From Candidatus Omnitrophota bacterium (GTDB lineage Bacteria > Omnitrophota > Gorgyraeia > 2-01-FULL-45-10), in NCBI GenBank assembly GCA_029004355.1, contig JAQURV010000005.1, positions 1 to 34,027 on the forward strand: a DNA stretch of 34,027 bases, given 5' to 3'. Below are positions 1-10,436 of this stretch, one piece after another (the first letter of the stretch is position 1; each line of letters starts with the position of its first letter). A program made the translations under genes and the position numbers. A model generated the notes under the pieces. That model was not told the origin of the DNA. It did not search any database and saw only the letters and a list, made by a program, of their open reading frames with translations.

Positions 1-2
1 GC

Positions 3-1430
3 ATCGCGACGGCTTACATGGACTCGGTTCCGATGGTCGCCATCACCGGACAGGTCAAATCATTCCTGATCGGTAACGACGCTTTTCAGGAAGCCGACAT
101 CACAGGTATTACGCGTCCGATAACGAAGCATAACTATCTGGTCGAGGATGTCGATGACCTCACCAGGATAATAAAAGAGGCGTTCCACATCGCGTCTACG
201 GGCAGGCCGGGGCCTGTATTGATCGACTTTCCGTCCGATTTTCAGATGAAAGAAGCGGAATTTATCTATCCGGATAAGGTCGATATACGCGGGTATAATC
301 CGACTTATCGCGGCCACCCGGGCCAGATAAAGAGGGCGGCCAAGGCTATTTCCGAGGCGAAGCGTCCGATACTTTATGTCGGCGGCGGTGTCATAAGTTC
401 GAACGCCTCGGAAGAGGTGCGCGAGCTTGCTGTAAGGAACGATATTCCGGTAACGATGACGCTTTTGGGGCTGGGGGCATTCCCGCAGGACCATAAGCTT
501 TCACTCGGCATGCTCGGTATGCACGGCACGGCCTACGCGAACCATTCGATAATGGAGTCCGACCTGATAATCGCGGTCGGCGCGAGGTTTGACGACAGAG
601 TCACCGGCAAAGTCGATGAATTTGCCCCGCACGCCAAGGTCATCCACGTCGACATAGATCCGTCCAGTGTCTCGAAGTCCGTTGACGTCGATATACCGAT
701 AGTCGGGGACGCGAAGACGATCTTAAAGCATCTGATAAAGGCTGTGAAGAAGCCGGATACGAAGGATTGGCTTAAAAAGGTCCAGGATTGGAAGGAAAAG
801 CACCCGTTGAAATATAAGGACGACGATAAGATGAGGCCTCAGTATGTCCTAGAAGAGATATGGCGCGCCACGAAAGGCGATGCCATCATATGCACCGAGG
901 TCGGACAGCACCAGATGTGGGCCGCACAGTTCTATAAATTCGAGAAGCCGAGGACGATGATCTCATCGGGCGGGCTCGGGACGATGGGTTACGGGTTCCC
1001 GGCTGCGATAGGAGCCCAGTTCGGCAAGCCCAAGGCGACGGTCTTTGACATCGCCGGAGACGGCTCGATCCAGATGAATATCCAGGAGCTCGCTACGGCG
1101 GTCATAAATAAACTGCCCATCAAGGTCGCGATCTTGAATAACGGCTATCTAGGCATGGTCAGACAATGGCAGGAATTATTCTATAAGAAGCGGTATTCCT
1201 ATACGACGCTGGGCGGTATGTGCCCGGATTTTGTGAAGCTGGCCGAAAGCTACGGCGCGGTCGGAATACGCGTTACGAAGAAGAGCGAAGTCAGGAGCGC
1301 TATCGATAAAGCGCTTAAGACCGATAATTGCGTCTTCATCGACTTCCATGTCGAAGAAGAAGAGAACGTCTATCCGATGGTCCCGGCGGGGCAGGCGATA
1401 AACAAGATGCTGGGGGGAGGGTTAGCGTAA
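3..1430 (+). CDS. ilvB: Acetolactate synthase large subunit, 5'-truncated by window edge
   Basis: Frame is open from base 3 ([18 protein letters not shown]...); ThDP-enzyme motifs such as [15 protein letters not shown] and [12 protein letters not shown]; followed by ilvN and ilvC. Confidence 0.95.
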   Translation: MATAYMDSVPMVAITGQVKSFLIGNDAFQEADITGITRPITKHNYLVEDVDDLTRIIKEAFHIASTGRPGPVLIDFPSDFQMKEAEFIYPDKVDIRGYNPTYRGHPGQIKRAAKAISEAKRPILYVGGGVISSNASEEVRELAVRNDIPVTMTLLGLGAFPQDHKLSLGMLGMHGTAYANHSIMESDLIIAVGARFDDRVTGKVDEFAPHAKVIHVDIDPSSVSKSVDVDIPIVGDAKTILKHLIKAVKKPDTKDWLKKVQDWKEKHPLKYKDDDKMRPQYVLEEIWRATKGDAIICTEVGQHQMWAAQFYKFEKPRTMISSGGLGTMGYGFPAAIGAQFGKPKATVFDIAGDGSIQMNIQELATAVINKLPIKVAILNNGYLGMVRQWQELFYKKRYSYTTLGGMCPDFVKLAESYGAVGIRVTKKSEVRSAIDKALKTDNCVFIDFHVEEEENVYPMVPAGQAINKMLGGGLA

Positions 1431-1437
1431 TAATGTC

Positions 1438-1554
1438 AAATGTCAAAATCCAAATACTACCAAATAAATCCCAATTTCAAATAATACAAAATACAAAGTG
1501 TTTTGGATTTGGGATTTTGAACTTATTTTGTAGTATTGGTAATATTTGACATTT
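1438..1554. repeat. AT-rich imperfect inverted repeat between ilvB and ilvN (CCAAATACTACCAAATAAATCC family)
   Basis: Left AAATGTCAAAATCCAAATACTACCAAATAAA is mirrored by right TTTGTAGTATTGGTAATATTTGACATTT; related to the copy at 6401-6523. Confidence 0.75.
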
Positions 1555-1572
1555 AATGAGGAGCTAGTATAC

Positions 1573-2088
1573 GTGAAGCATACTATTTCAGTCTTAGTAG
1601 AGAATAAGTTTGGTGTTCTGGCCAGGATCTCGGGCCTTTTCAGCGCGCGCGGATTCAATATCAGCTCGCTTGCTGTCGGCGAGACGGAGGATCCTACCGT
1701 CTCAAGGATGACGATAGTCGTCCAGGGCGACGACAAGACGCTCGACCAGGTAAAGAAACAGCTGAACAAACTGATAGACACGATAAAGGTAGTCGATTTC
1801 AAAGAAGGCGAATTCATAGACCGTGAGCTGATACTTGTCAAAGTCGCGGTCACGGCCAAGAACAGAAAAGAGGTCCTCGAGGCGATCGAGTCGATCGGCG
1901 CTGGAATCGAGAATGCGGGTTCGAAGTCGGTAAGCATCGCGGCTACCGGGGATCATACTAAAATAAAGGCTCTCCTGGAGCTTCTGCGTCCGTTCGGTAT
2001 AATGGAGGTGGTGAGGACCGGCAGGATCGCGATGAGTACGGAAGATAAAGGGTTAAAAGTAGAAGGCAAGCCGGAAGTGAATGAGTAA
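1573..2088 (+). CDS. ilvN: Acetolactate synthase small subunit (ACT domain)
   Basis: [52 protein letters not shown] start at 1573 after GAGGAG is preferred to the TTG start at 1546, which lies in the repeat. Confidence 0.92.
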   Translation: MKHTISVLVENKFGVLARISGLFSARGFNISSLAVGETEDPTVSRMTIVVQGDDKTLDQVKKQLNKLIDTIKVVDFKEGEFIDRELILVKVAVTAKNRKEVLEAIESIGAGIENAGSKSVSIAATGDHTKIKALLELLRPFGIMEVVRTGRIAMSTEDKGLKVEGKPEVNE

Positions 2089-2117
2089 TAAAAATCAAGA
2101 AAGGAGTAAGTAGGAAA

Positions 2118-3107
2118 ATGGCAAAGATATACTATGACAAGGATGCGGATCTGAATTTATTGAAAGGTAAAAAGATCGCCGTTATCGGATACGGCATACA
2201 GGGGCGCAGCCAGAGCTTGAATCTCCGTGACTCAGGGCTGGATGTCGTTGTGAGCGAGCTTCCCGGGACGAAAAATTACGAGCAGGCAAAGGCGGACGGT
2301 TTTACCCCCGTCTCTGCCAAAGAGGCTTCGGCCCAGGCGGATATCGTCCAGATACTGACCGAAGATCACGTCCAGGCCAAGGTCTATAAGGAACAGATCG
2401 CGGAGAATATGACCAAGGGCAAGGCGCTCCTCTTCTCGCACGGGTTCAATATAAGGTTCAAACAGATAAAGCCGACGAAGAAGATCGACGTCATCATGGT
2501 CGCCCCGAAAGGCCCGGGCGCCCTGGTCCGCAGGATGTATGAAGAAGGCAAAGGGGTTCCCTGCCTTGTGGCGATCTATCAGGACGCGACCGGCAATGCC
2601 AAGAACGTAGCGCTCGCATACGCCAAAGGTATCGGCGGGACGAGAGCCGGCGTCATCGAGACGACTTTCGATGAAGAGACCGAAACGGATCTTTTCGGCG
2701 AGCAGGCCGTTCTCTGCGGCGGAGCGTCGGAGCTTATTAAGGCGGGGTTCGATACGCTCATCGAGGCGGGTTACCAGCCGGAGATCGCGTATTTCGAGGT
2801 GCTGCACGAGCTTAAACTTATCACCGACCTCATTCAGCAATACGGGATAAGCGGTATGAGATGCAGGGTTTCCAATACAGCATGTTACGGCGACATTACG
2901 CGCGGCAAGAAGGTCATAACCGACAGGACGCGTAAAGCGATGCAGAAGATGTTGAAAGAGATAAAGTCCGGTAAATTTGCCCGCGAATGGATCAAAGAGT
3001 GCGAGGCGGGCAGGCCGAATTACAAAGCCATATTGGATAAAGAGTGCGGCCATCAGATAGAGAAGGTGGGAGCCGATCTAAGGAAGATGATGCCATGGAT
3101 GCAGTGA
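2118..3107 (+). CDS. ilvC: Ketol-acid reductoisomerase
   Basis: [48 protein letters not shown]; ilv cluster context. Confidence 0.95.
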   Translation: MAKIYYDKDADLNLLKGKKIAVIGYGIQGRSQSLNLRDSGLDVVVSELPGTKNYEQAKADGFTPVSAKEASAQADIVQILTEDHVQAKVYKEQIAENMTKGKALLFSHGFNIRFKQIKPTKKIDVIMVAPKGPGALVRRMYEEGKGVPCLVAIYQDATGNAKNVALAYAKGIGGTRAGVIETTFDEETETDLFGEQAVLCGGASELIKAGFDTLIEAGYQPEIAYFEVLHELKLITDLIQQYGISGMRCRVSNTACYGDITRGKKVITDRTRKAMQKMLKEIKSGKFAREWIKECEAGRPNYKAILDKECGHQIEKVGADLRKMMPWMQ

Positions 3108-3141
3108 GTCAGATTGGTGGGTGGTACTTCAGTGGAATGTA

Positions 3142-3215
3142 GTTAGTGAATAGTGATTAGTGGATAGTAAGTTAAGTAGCGGATTTTTTCTATCCACTCC
3201 CCACTATACACTAAC
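3142..3215. repeat. Inverted repeat (26-bp arms, 22-nt spacer) between ilvC and leuA
   Basis: GTTAGTGAATAGTGATTAGTGGATAG (3142-3167) against CTATCCACTCCCCACTATACACTAAC (3190-3215); 22/26 positions complementary. Confidence 0.8.
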
Positions 3216-3235
3216 GTCAATAAAGAGAGTCAAAC

Positions 3236-4753
3236 ATGAACAATATCATTATTTTCGACACAACGCTGCGCGACGGGGAACAATCGCCGGGCGCCAGCCT
3301 GAATATCAACGAGAAGCTCGAGATAGCCAGGCAACTGGCTATCCTGGGCGTCGACGTAATCGAGGCGGGATTTCCTATATCGAGCCCCGGTGACTTCGAG
3401 GCTGTAAAGAGCGTGGCGAAGTCCGTCAAAGGGCCGGTCATATGCGGCCTGGCGAGGGCGATCGAAAAAGATATCGACGCCGCCTATGAAGCCGTGAAAT
3501 ACTCGGCGCGTCCGCGTATCCATGTCTTCCTGGCCACGTCCAAGATACACATGAAGTATAAGCTGAAGAAAGCCGAAGACGAGATACTGAGGCTCGCGGT
3601 CGCGTCGGTAAAATACGCCCGCGCCAAATGCGCGGACATAGAGTTCTCGCCCGAGGATGCATCGAGGACGGACCGGGATTTCCTGCATAAGGTAGTAGAA
3701 GCCGTCATAGCGGCCGGCGCGGTGACCGTGAATATACCGGACACCGTCGGCTATACTACGCCGTTCGAATTTGCCGAAATAATAAAAGGCATAAAGAATA
3801 ACGTGCCGAATATCGCCAGGTGCGTTATCTCGGTCCACTGTCATAATGACCTGGGCCTGAGCGTGTCAAATTCTTTAGCGGCGGTCTTGAACGGCGCCGG
3901 GCAGGTAGAATGCACCATAAACGGCCTGGGCGAGAGGGCGGGCAACGCTTCATTAGAAGAGATCGTGATGGCGATCAGGACTAGGAACGACATCTTTAAA
4001 GACATCTCCACCGGCATAAATACGAAGGAACTCTACAAGACGAGCCGCCTGGTATCTAAATTGACGGGCATGATCGTCCAGCCGAACAAGGCTATCGTGG
4101 GCTCCAATGCATTCAGCCACGAAGCCGGTATCCATCAGGACGGAGTCTTAAAAGAACGCATCACATACGAGATAATGAAGCCGGAGGACGTAGGCTTTGA
4201 AGAGACTCGCCTTGTCCTGGGAAAACATTCGGGCAGGCACGCATTCGCGGAGAGGTTGAAGAAGCTCGGGTTCGACCTGAAGAAGGAGCAGATAGATACG
4301 GCCTTCGACAGGTTTAAAGCGCTGGCCGACAAGAAAAAAGAGATCTTCGATGAGGACCTGGAGACTATCGTAGACGAAGAGATAGCGAGGATACCCGAGA
4401 AGTTCCGCCTCGTCCATTTCTATATCTCGTCCGGAGATGAGGTAAAGCCTACCGCCACCATAAAACTGAGGTTCAACAATAAAGTCCTCGAGGCCAGTTC
4501 GACCGGGGACGGCCCTGTCGACGCGTGTTACAAAGCGGTCGACAAGATAACCGGGATGACCGGGAAGCTTATGGATTACCAGATACGGTCCGTCACAAGC
4601 GGCAAGGACGCCCTCGGAGAGGTCTCTGTCAAGGTCTCATTGAAGGGGAGCATAGTCTCGGGACGCGGTGCCTCGACCGACATTATAGAGGCGAGCGTGA
4701 AAGCATACCTGAACGCGGCGAACAAGCTCGTCTATACGAGTAAAAAATCCTAA
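3236..4753 (+). CDS. leuA: 2-isopropylmalate synthase
   Basis: [75 protein letters not shown]. Confidence 0.95.
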   Translation: MNNIIIFDTTLRDGEQSPGASLNINEKLEIARQLAILGVDVIEAGFPISSPGDFEAVKSVAKSVKGPVICGLARAIEKDIDAAYEAVKYSARPRIHVFLATSKIHMKYKLKKAEDEILRLAVASVKYARAKCADIEFSPEDASRTDRDFLHKVVEAVIAAGAVTVNIPDTVGYTTPFEFAEIIKGIKNNVPNIARCVISVHCHNDLGLSVSNSLAAVLNGAGQVECTINGLGERAGNASLEEIVMAIRTRNDIFKDISTGINTKELYKTSRLVSKLTGMIVQPNKAIVGSNAFSHEAGIHQDGVLKERITYEIMKPEDVGFEETRLVLGKHSGRHAFAERLKKLGFDLKKEQIDTAFDRFKALADKKKEIFDEDLETIVDEEIARIPEKFRLVHFYISSGDEVKPTATIKLRFNNKVLEASSTGDGPVDACYKAVDKITGMTGKLMDYQIRSVTSGKDALGEVSVKVSLKGSIVSGRGASTDIIEASVKAYLNAANKLVYTSKKS

Positions 4754-5611
4754 ATGGCAAAACTCAAGTACGGTATAATCGGCCATCCGGTGAAGCACTC
4801 GCTTTCGCCGGCCATGCAGAACGCGGCCTTTCATGCGCTCGGTATCGACGCAGAGTACCTCCTGTATGACGTCGAGCCTGAAAAGCTGGAAGCTTTCTTA
4901 AAGAACGCCGCGGATAATAATATCTCCGGCCTTAATATCACCATTCCCCATAAGATAAAGGCAAAAGAGTTTCTCGAGCGCAAGGGTACGCTGGACGAGA
5001 ACGCCAGGCGCCTCGGCGCCGTCAACACGGTAAAGATCGCCGAAGATGGTTCGATCTGCGGCTACAATACCGACGGCCCCGGATTCTACCGCTCGCTCAT
5101 CGAGGAACTGAAGTTCGAGCCCGAAGGTAAGAACATCTTTGTACTGGGCGCGGGCGGCGCCGCGCATGCGATCGTGATGTATCTCGGCAACTCCCCTAAA
5201 AGGATATATGTTTCGGATATCGATAAGGCCAAGATAGACGACCTGAGGACCCATTACAAGAGATGGTTCGATGGGAAGCGGCTCGTGACGGTCGGGGAGG
5301 ATGAGTTTAAAAGCAGCTTAAAGGACGCCGAGCTTCTGATAAACACGACGCCGATAGGGATGAGGGTGACGGATCCGTCACCCATTGACCCGTCGTTATT
5401 CCATTATGGCCTATACATATATGACCTTGTATATAATCGTCCGTCTACGGAAATGGTGAAGAAGGCGACTTCGCTGAAGCTCCACGCGGTTACGGGCACA
5501 GGTATGCTGCTCCACCAGGGCGCGATAGCTTTTGAGATATGGACAGGCGCAAAGGCGCCGGTGGCAGTGATGAAGAAAGCGCTGAAAGAGGCGCTGAAAA
5601 GTCAGGCGTAA
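4754..5611 (+). CDS. aroE: Shikimate dehydrogenase
   Basis: YGIIGHPVKHSLSPAMQNAAF; NITIPHK; GAVNTVK; VLGAGGAAHAI; INTTPIGM. Confidence 0.93.
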   Translation: MAKLKYGIIGHPVKHSLSPAMQNAAFHALGIDAEYLLYDVEPEKLEAFLKNAADNNISGLNITIPHKIKAKEFLERKGTLDENARRLGAVNTVKIAEDGSICGYNTDGPGFYRSLIEELKFEPEGKNIFVLGAGGAAHAIVMYLGNSPKRIYVSDIDKAKIDDLRTHYKRWFDGKRLVTVGEDEFKSSLKDAELLINTTPIGMRVTDPSPIDPSLFHYGLYIYDLVYNRPSTEMVKKATSLKLHAVTGTGMLLHQGAIAFEIWTGAKAPVAVMKKALKEALKSQA

Positions 5612-6388
5612 ATGCTGATAACGATCATCTTTATTTTCGGGCTGCTCATAGGCAGCTTCCTGAATGTCTGTATCTACAGGATGCCTAAGAGGGAGTCTAT
5701 AGTACTCCCGGCGTCACATTGCCCCGGCTGTAAAAAGCCCATTCCCTGGTATGACAATATCCCGCTCTTAAGCTATATCGCCCTGGGCGGGAAATGCAGG
5801 TTCTGCAAGATGGGGATAAATTTAAGATATCCGCTCGTCGAGGCGCTGACGGCGTCGGTATTGGCCGCGCTATTTGTCACATTCGATATCACGCCGAAAT
5901 TCTTCGCCTATTCGATCATGGCGTGCGGCCTGATCGTCGCGACCTTTGTAGATTTTGAGATACAGGAGATACCGGACGAGATCTCGCTGGGCGGGATTGC
6001 CGCGGGATTTTTCCTTGCGTTCGTCTTCCCGTCGGTCATGGGAGAAGCGGTCCGGTCGCGCGCTATATTGGGTTCGCTTTCGGGCGCGATCACGGGCGGC
6101 GGCATCATATACCTTCTGGGCGTAGCGGGCAAGATCGCGTTTAAGAAAGAGGCGATGGGCGGCGGGGACGTCAAGCTGATGGCGATGCTCGGCTCATTTC
6201 TCGGATTGAAGCTGGTGGTATTGACGTTCTTCATCGCGCCTTTCCTGGGCGTGGTGCAGGGGATAATATTGAAGTTCAGGAAGGGCGCCGAGACTATTCC
6301 GTACGGGCCGTTCCTTTCGGCGGCGGCTCTTATATCGGTATTTTTCGGGGATCAGATCATACGGTTGTTGTTCGGAGGACTATTTTAA
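5612..6388 (+). CDS. pilD: Type IV prepilin peptidase (A24 family leader peptidase)
   Basis: GSFLNVCIYRMPKRESIVLPASHCPGCKKPIPWYDNIPLLSYIALGGKCRFCK (two CxxC pairs), MGGGDVKLMAMLGSFLG, multiple TM segments. Confidence 0.92.
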   Translation: MLITIIFIFGLLIGSFLNVCIYRMPKRESIVLPASHCPGCKKPIPWYDNIPLLSYIALGGKCRFCKMGINLRYPLVEALTASVLAALFVTFDITPKFFAYSIMACGLIVATFVDFEIQEIPDEISLGGIAAGFFLAFVFPSVMGEAVRSRAILGSLSGAITGGGIIYLLGVAGKIAFKKEAMGGGDVKLMAMLGSFLGLKLVVLTFFIAPFLGVVQGIILKFRKGAETIPYGPFLSAAALISVFFGDQIIRLLFGGLF

Positions 6389-6400
6389 TACTGATATGGT

Positions 6401-6523
6401 AAAATCCCAAATTCAAATAGTACCAATACTACCAAATAAATCCAAAATTCAAAATCCAAAATGTTTGGGATTTGGGGTTTTGAATTTATTTTGGATTTGG
6501 TAGTATTTGGATTTTGGATTTTT
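6401..6523. repeat. AT-rich imperfect inverted repeat upstream of aroC, same family as 1438-1554
   Basis: AAAATCCCAAATTCAAATAGTACCAATACTACCAAATAAATCCAAAATTCAAAATCCAAAA mirrored by TTTGGGATTTGGGGTTTTGAATTTATTTTGGATTTGGTAGTATTTGGATTTTGGATTTTT. Confidence 0.8.
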
Positions 6524-6541
6524 CAACTTAGGGAGGTAGTT

Positions 6542-7666
6542 ATGCTCAGATATCTGACTAGCGGTGAGTCTCACGGAAAATGTATGCTCGCGATACTCGA
6601 CGGCATACCGGCGGGCCTGAAGATCGAAGAGTCGTTCATCGACGAGGAACTATGCAGGCGGATGTTCGGTTACGGCCGCGGCAGCCGCATGAAGATCGAG
6701 CGTGATTCGGTCGAGATCCTCTCCGGGCTTCGGCGTTCGCAGACGATAGGTTCTCCCATAGCCATCATGATCAACAACGCGGATCAATCCATAGACAGGC
6801 TTCCCGTTGTCCTCGAACCCCGGCCGGGGCACGCGGACCTTGCGGGGGCTATGAAGTATGACCGCGCCGATATCAGGGACGTCCTGGAACGCGCGAGCGC
6901 CAGGGAGACCGCCGTGAGGGTCGGCGTCGGGGCCGTCTGCAAGATACTTTTATCGGAGTTCGGTATCCGCATAACGAGCCACGTGACGGCGATCGGCAAA
7001 GTGGAATCGCGTAAGAACAACCTCGGGTATAAACAGATAATCACGCTTGCCGAAAGGTCGGCGGTGAGATGCGCGGATAGCTCGGCTTCGGTACTTATGT
7101 GTAAGGAGATAACCAGGGCTATGGCGGACGGCGATACCCTGGGCGGTGTCTTTGAGGTGATAGCGAGCGGTGTGCCCGCGGGCCTGGGAAGTTACGCGCA
7201 GTGGGACAGGCGGCTTGACGGAATACTCGCGCAGGCGGTCATGTCGATCCAGGCCGTGAAGGCCGTGGGTTTCGGCCTGGGATCCGACCTGGCCGGTATG
7301 CGCGGCTCGAGCGCGCACGACGAGATATTTTATTCGAAGGCGCGCGGTTTTTACAGGAAGACCAATAACGCGGGCGGCATAGAAGGCGGTATGACGAACG
7401 GCGAGGATATCAGGATACGCGCCTGCATGAAACCGATCGCTACGCTGCGCAAACCGCTTGCGAGCGTCAATATAAAGACGAAGAAGGCGTTCAAGGCTAC
7501 CGTAGAGCGTTCAGATACGTGCGCCGTGCCAGCAGCCGGAGTGATCGGCGAAGCCGTCGTCGCGGTGGAGATCGCGAATGCAATGATCGGGAAGTTCGGC
7601 GGAGATTCGATAGGCGAGATGCGCCGCAACTTCGACGGATACTTAAAACAGATCAAGAAATTCTGA
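6542..7666 (+). CDS. aroC: Chorismate synthase
   Basis: MLRYLTSGESHGKCMLAILDGIPAG; RPGHADLAGAMKYDRADIRDVLERASARETAVRVGVGAV. Start at 6542 after AGGGAGG; the upstream extension to 6461 is repeat-derived. Confidence 0.95.
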   Translation: MLRYLTSGESHGKCMLAILDGIPAGLKIEESFIDEELCRRMFGYGRGSRMKIERDSVEILSGLRRSQTIGSPIAIMINNADQSIDRLPVVLEPRPGHADLAGAMKYDRADIRDVLERASARETAVRVGVGAVCKILLSEFGIRITSHVTAIGKVESRKNNLGYKQIITLAERSAVRCADSSASVLMCKEITRAMADGDTLGGVFEVIASGVPAGLGSYAQWDRRLDGILAQAVMSIQAVKAVGFGLGSDLAGMRGSSAHDEIFYSKARGFYRKTNNAGGIEGGMTNGEDIRIRACMKPIATLRKPLASVNIKTKKAFKATVERSDTCAVPAAGVIGEAVVAVEIANAMIGKFGGDSIGEMRRNFDGYLKQIKKF

Positions 7667-8175
7667 TGAAGAATATAGTCCTCGTGGGATTTATGGGTAC
7701 GGGCAAGACGACGATCGCGATCAAGCTTGCCAATGCGCTCAATATGGATTACGTCTCGACCGATGACCTTATAGAGAAGCGGGAGAAACGGACGATAAAC
7801 GAGATATTTACCAAAGAAGGGGAAGACTGTTTCCGCGATGTCGAGAGCGATGTGATACGCGAAGTCTCCTCACGGGAAAATCTCGTTATCGACGCGGGCG
7901 GCGGCGCGGTGATAAGGGAAGAGAACCTGACGAACCTGAGATCGAACGGCATCGTGATATGCCTTACCGCCGACGAAGATACGATCATGGAACGGACGAA
8001 GAAGTATAAACACAGGCCGCTCCTTAACGTCGAGGACCCGAAACAGAAGATACGGACGCTCCTTGCCAAGAGGGCGCCGTTATATGCCAGGGCCGACCAT
8101 TGCATAGATACGGGCAAGCTCACCGTGCGGCAGGTGGTGGATGAGATCATAAAAATAGTTACCAGAAAGGTATGA
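7666..8175 (+). CDS. aroK: Shikimate kinase
   Basis: MKNIVLVGFMGTGKTTIAIKLANALNMDYVSTDDLIE; DAGGGAVIREENL. ATG overlaps the aroC stop (TGATG). Confidence 0.92.
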   Translation: MKNIVLVGFMGTGKTTIAIKLANALNMDYVSTDDLIEKREKRTINEIFTKEGEDCFRDVESDVIREVSSRENLVIDAGGGAVIREENLTNLRSNGIVICLTADEDTIMERTKKYKHRPLLNVEDPKQKIRTLLAKRAPLYARADHCIDTGKLTVRQVVDEIIKIVTRKV

Positions 8176-8492
8176 TGACACTCAAAGCGCGGCTATGGAT
8201 AGGGGCGACGCTCGTACTTATTCTTGCTTTCAATTACGGCATTATCGGCATGCCGCTCATCCGGAAGGCGATCTCGCTCAACGACAAGTCCACGACTATC
8301 CTGATGAATAAGATAAAATCCGGGGATGCCCTCAGGACCTCTTCGGAAGAGGATTACATCCTCGACATCTTCCGGCGCGAGAAGGAATCCATTACCCGGA
8401 AACTTATCATATTGAATGCCGTAAGCCTCACCGTCCTGATAGTGATCGGCAGCTGGACGCTGTTCGGACTTGCGGTGCGTAAGAAGAAGTAG
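8172..8492 (+). CDS. Small two-TM membrane protein, unknown function
   Basis: Hydrophobic segments near both termini; start overlaps the aroK stop. Confidence 0.65.
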   Translation: MMTLKARLWIGATLVLILAFNYGIIGMPLIRKAISLNDKSTTILMNKIKSGDALRTSSEEDYILDIFRREKESITRKLIILNAVSLTVLIVIGSWTLFGLAVRKKK

Positions 8493-8524
8493 AATTTTTA
8501 TACGGATCAAGGAAGAGATGGCGG

Positions 8525-9520
8525 ATGTCTGAGCTTCGATACAATGTAGTCTCGAGGGATTGGGTAGTCATAGCGACCGAGAGGGCAAGGCGGCCGGATA
8601 GTTTTAAGCGTCCCGCAAAGAAGGAAGACGCCTTGCCGGAATATAAGAAGGATTGCCCGTTCTGTCCCGGGAACGAGGGAGACGGGCACGACGAGACTTA
8701 TCGTCTCGTAGATAAGGATACCTGGAAGGTCAGGTCGATACGTAATAAATATCCCGCGTTCTCTCCCGAGGTGAAAGAAGAGCGCAGGATCAGCGGGATA
8801 CATAATAGCATCACCGGTTACGGCATGCACGAGGTCATCGTAGAGAATCGCGCGCATAACAAAATAATAGCGCTGATGACGGACGGCGAAGTCGAAGATA
8901 TTATAAGGACCTATAGAGAACGTTACATTTACGCGGAGGCCGTCGAGGGCATCGAGGCGGTCACGATATTCAAGAATCACGGGCCGGGAGCGGGATGTTC
9001 GCAGGAGCATCCGCACTCGCAGTTTATAGCGACCCCGATCACCCCGCCGCAGACGAGGGTCCGGCTGGAGCAGGCGGCCGAGTTCTTTGACGTTACCGGG
9101 AAATGCATATTCTGCCGCATGGCCGAAGACGAACTGACCGCAAAGGAGCGGATGGTCCTCGAGACGGATAAGTTCGCGGCCTTCTGCCCGTATGCGTCAT
9201 TTATGCCTTTTGTCGTGTGGCTGTTTCCGAAGAGGCACGCGGCCTCTTTTGCCGATATAGACGAAGACGAGATACGCGGCCTTGCGCGCGCCCTGAAGAC
9301 TATACTGCGCAAGATCTATGCCGGGCTTGGCAACCCCGATCTCAATTATGTCATACGCTCGGTCCCGGTAAAAGAGAAGGACGTCGAATATTTCCATTGG
9401 GGGATCATGATCACTCCGCGGCTCCTTCAGCCCGCGGGATTCGAGCTGGGCTCGGGCATATTCATAAATTCATCGCTTCCCGAAGAATGCGCGAAATTTC
9501 TGCGGGAAGTTCAGGCATAA
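8525..9520 (+). CDS. galT: Galactose-1-phosphate uridylyltransferase
   Basis: CPFCPGNE; HPHSQFIATP (HIT-superfamily HPHxQ catalytic motif); second-half zinc/HIT-like region. Confidence 0.9.
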   Translation: MSELRYNVVSRDWVVIATERARRPDSFKRPAKKEDALPEYKKDCPFCPGNEGDGHDETYRLVDKDTWKVRSIRNKYPAFSPEVKEERRISGIHNSITGYGMHEVIVENRAHNKIIALMTDGEVEDIIRTYRERYIYAEAVEGIEAVTIFKNHGPGAGCSQEHPHSQFIATPITPPQTRVRLEQAAEFFDVTGKCIFCRMAEDELTAKERMVLETDKFAAFCPYASFMPFVVWLFPKRHAASFADIDEDEIRGLARALKTILRKIYAGLGNPDLNYVIRSVPVKEKDVEYFHWGIMITPRLLQPAGFELGSGIFINSSLPEECAKFLREVQA

Positions 9521-9524
9521 GCTT

Positions 9525-10436
9525 ATGATCAGGAAGATTACACCAAACGATGCGGAGTATCCCAAGAATCTGCGCAATATCCATACGCCGCCGAAACAGC
9601 TGTATGTAAACGGCACGCTCCTTGAGTCGGATGAGATGGCGGTCGCGATAGTGGGCTCCAGGCGGGCAACGATCTACGGGCTCGAGACGAGTGAGAAGCT
9701 CGGGTTTGAGCTGGCTGCGCGCGGGATCACCGTAGTAAGCGGGATGGCGGTCGGCATCGACTCGGCGGCCCATCGGGGAGCGCTTAAAGCGAAAGGCAGG
9801 ACGATCGCGGTCATGGGCGGCGGGCATAACTGCATCTACCCGCCTCAGAATAAGGAATTGTACGAAGAGATCGCAAAGACAGGCGCGGTCGTGACCGAAT
9901 ACGAAGATGATATGCCGACCTTGCCGCAACAGTTCCCGGCGCGGAACCGCATAATAAGCGGCCTGTCGCTCGGAGTGGTCGTCGTCGAGGCCGCGCGAAA
10001 TTCAGGAGCGCTCATTACGGCCAATTTCGCGGCGGAGCAGGGCAGGACGGTATTCGCGGTCCCCGGCAAAGTCTCGTCCGGCACGAGCTCCGGCAAAAAT
10101 GAGCTAATAAAGGATGGGGCGTGTCTTATCCAGTCGGTCGATGACATATTGGATGAATTATCCATAACGGAGATAGCGCCTGCCGCGGACGGGGCCCGGG
10201 AAGCGCTCGGGGAGAAGATAACCCGGCAGACGAACGCGTATATCTATAATTCGCTTACCGATGACGAGCGGAAGATCTACAAAAATCTATCCGATGAACC
10301 AAGCTATATAGACGAGCTTTTGGAGAAGACCGGTATGGAGCACTCTAAGATATCGCAGGTTCTATTGAACCTGGAATTGAAAAAACTCATAAAAGAACTA
10401 CCTGGCAAACAGTTCGTAAGGAAGGAGTCCGTTTAA
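9525..10436 (+). CDS. dprA: DNA processing protein DprA/Smf
   Basis: AIVGSRRATIYGLETSEKLGFELAARGITVVSGMAVGIDSAAHRGAL; FPARNRIISGLSLGVVVVEA; upstream of topA. Confidence 0.93.
   Translation: MIRKITPNDAEYPKNLRNIHTPPKQLYVNGTLLESDEMAVAIVGSRRATIYGLETSEKLGFELAARGITVVSGMAVGIDSAAHRGALKAKGRTIAVMGGGHNCIYPPQNKELYEEIAKTGAVVTEYEDDMPTLPQQFPARNRIISGLSLGVVVVEAARNSGALITANFAAEQGRTVFAVPGKVSSGTSSGKNELIKDGACLIQSVDDILDELSITEIAPAADGAREALGEKITRQTNAYIYNSLTDDERKIYKNLSDEPSYIDELLEKTGMEHSKISQVLLNLELKKLIKELPGKQFVRKESV

Noticed and set aside
2232-3053. 273-aa minus-strand ORF antisense to ilvC (and similar long shadows, e.g. 15757-16653, 24347-25183, 32403-33221)
   Set aside because: They lie fully inside well-supported sense genes and have no family motifs.
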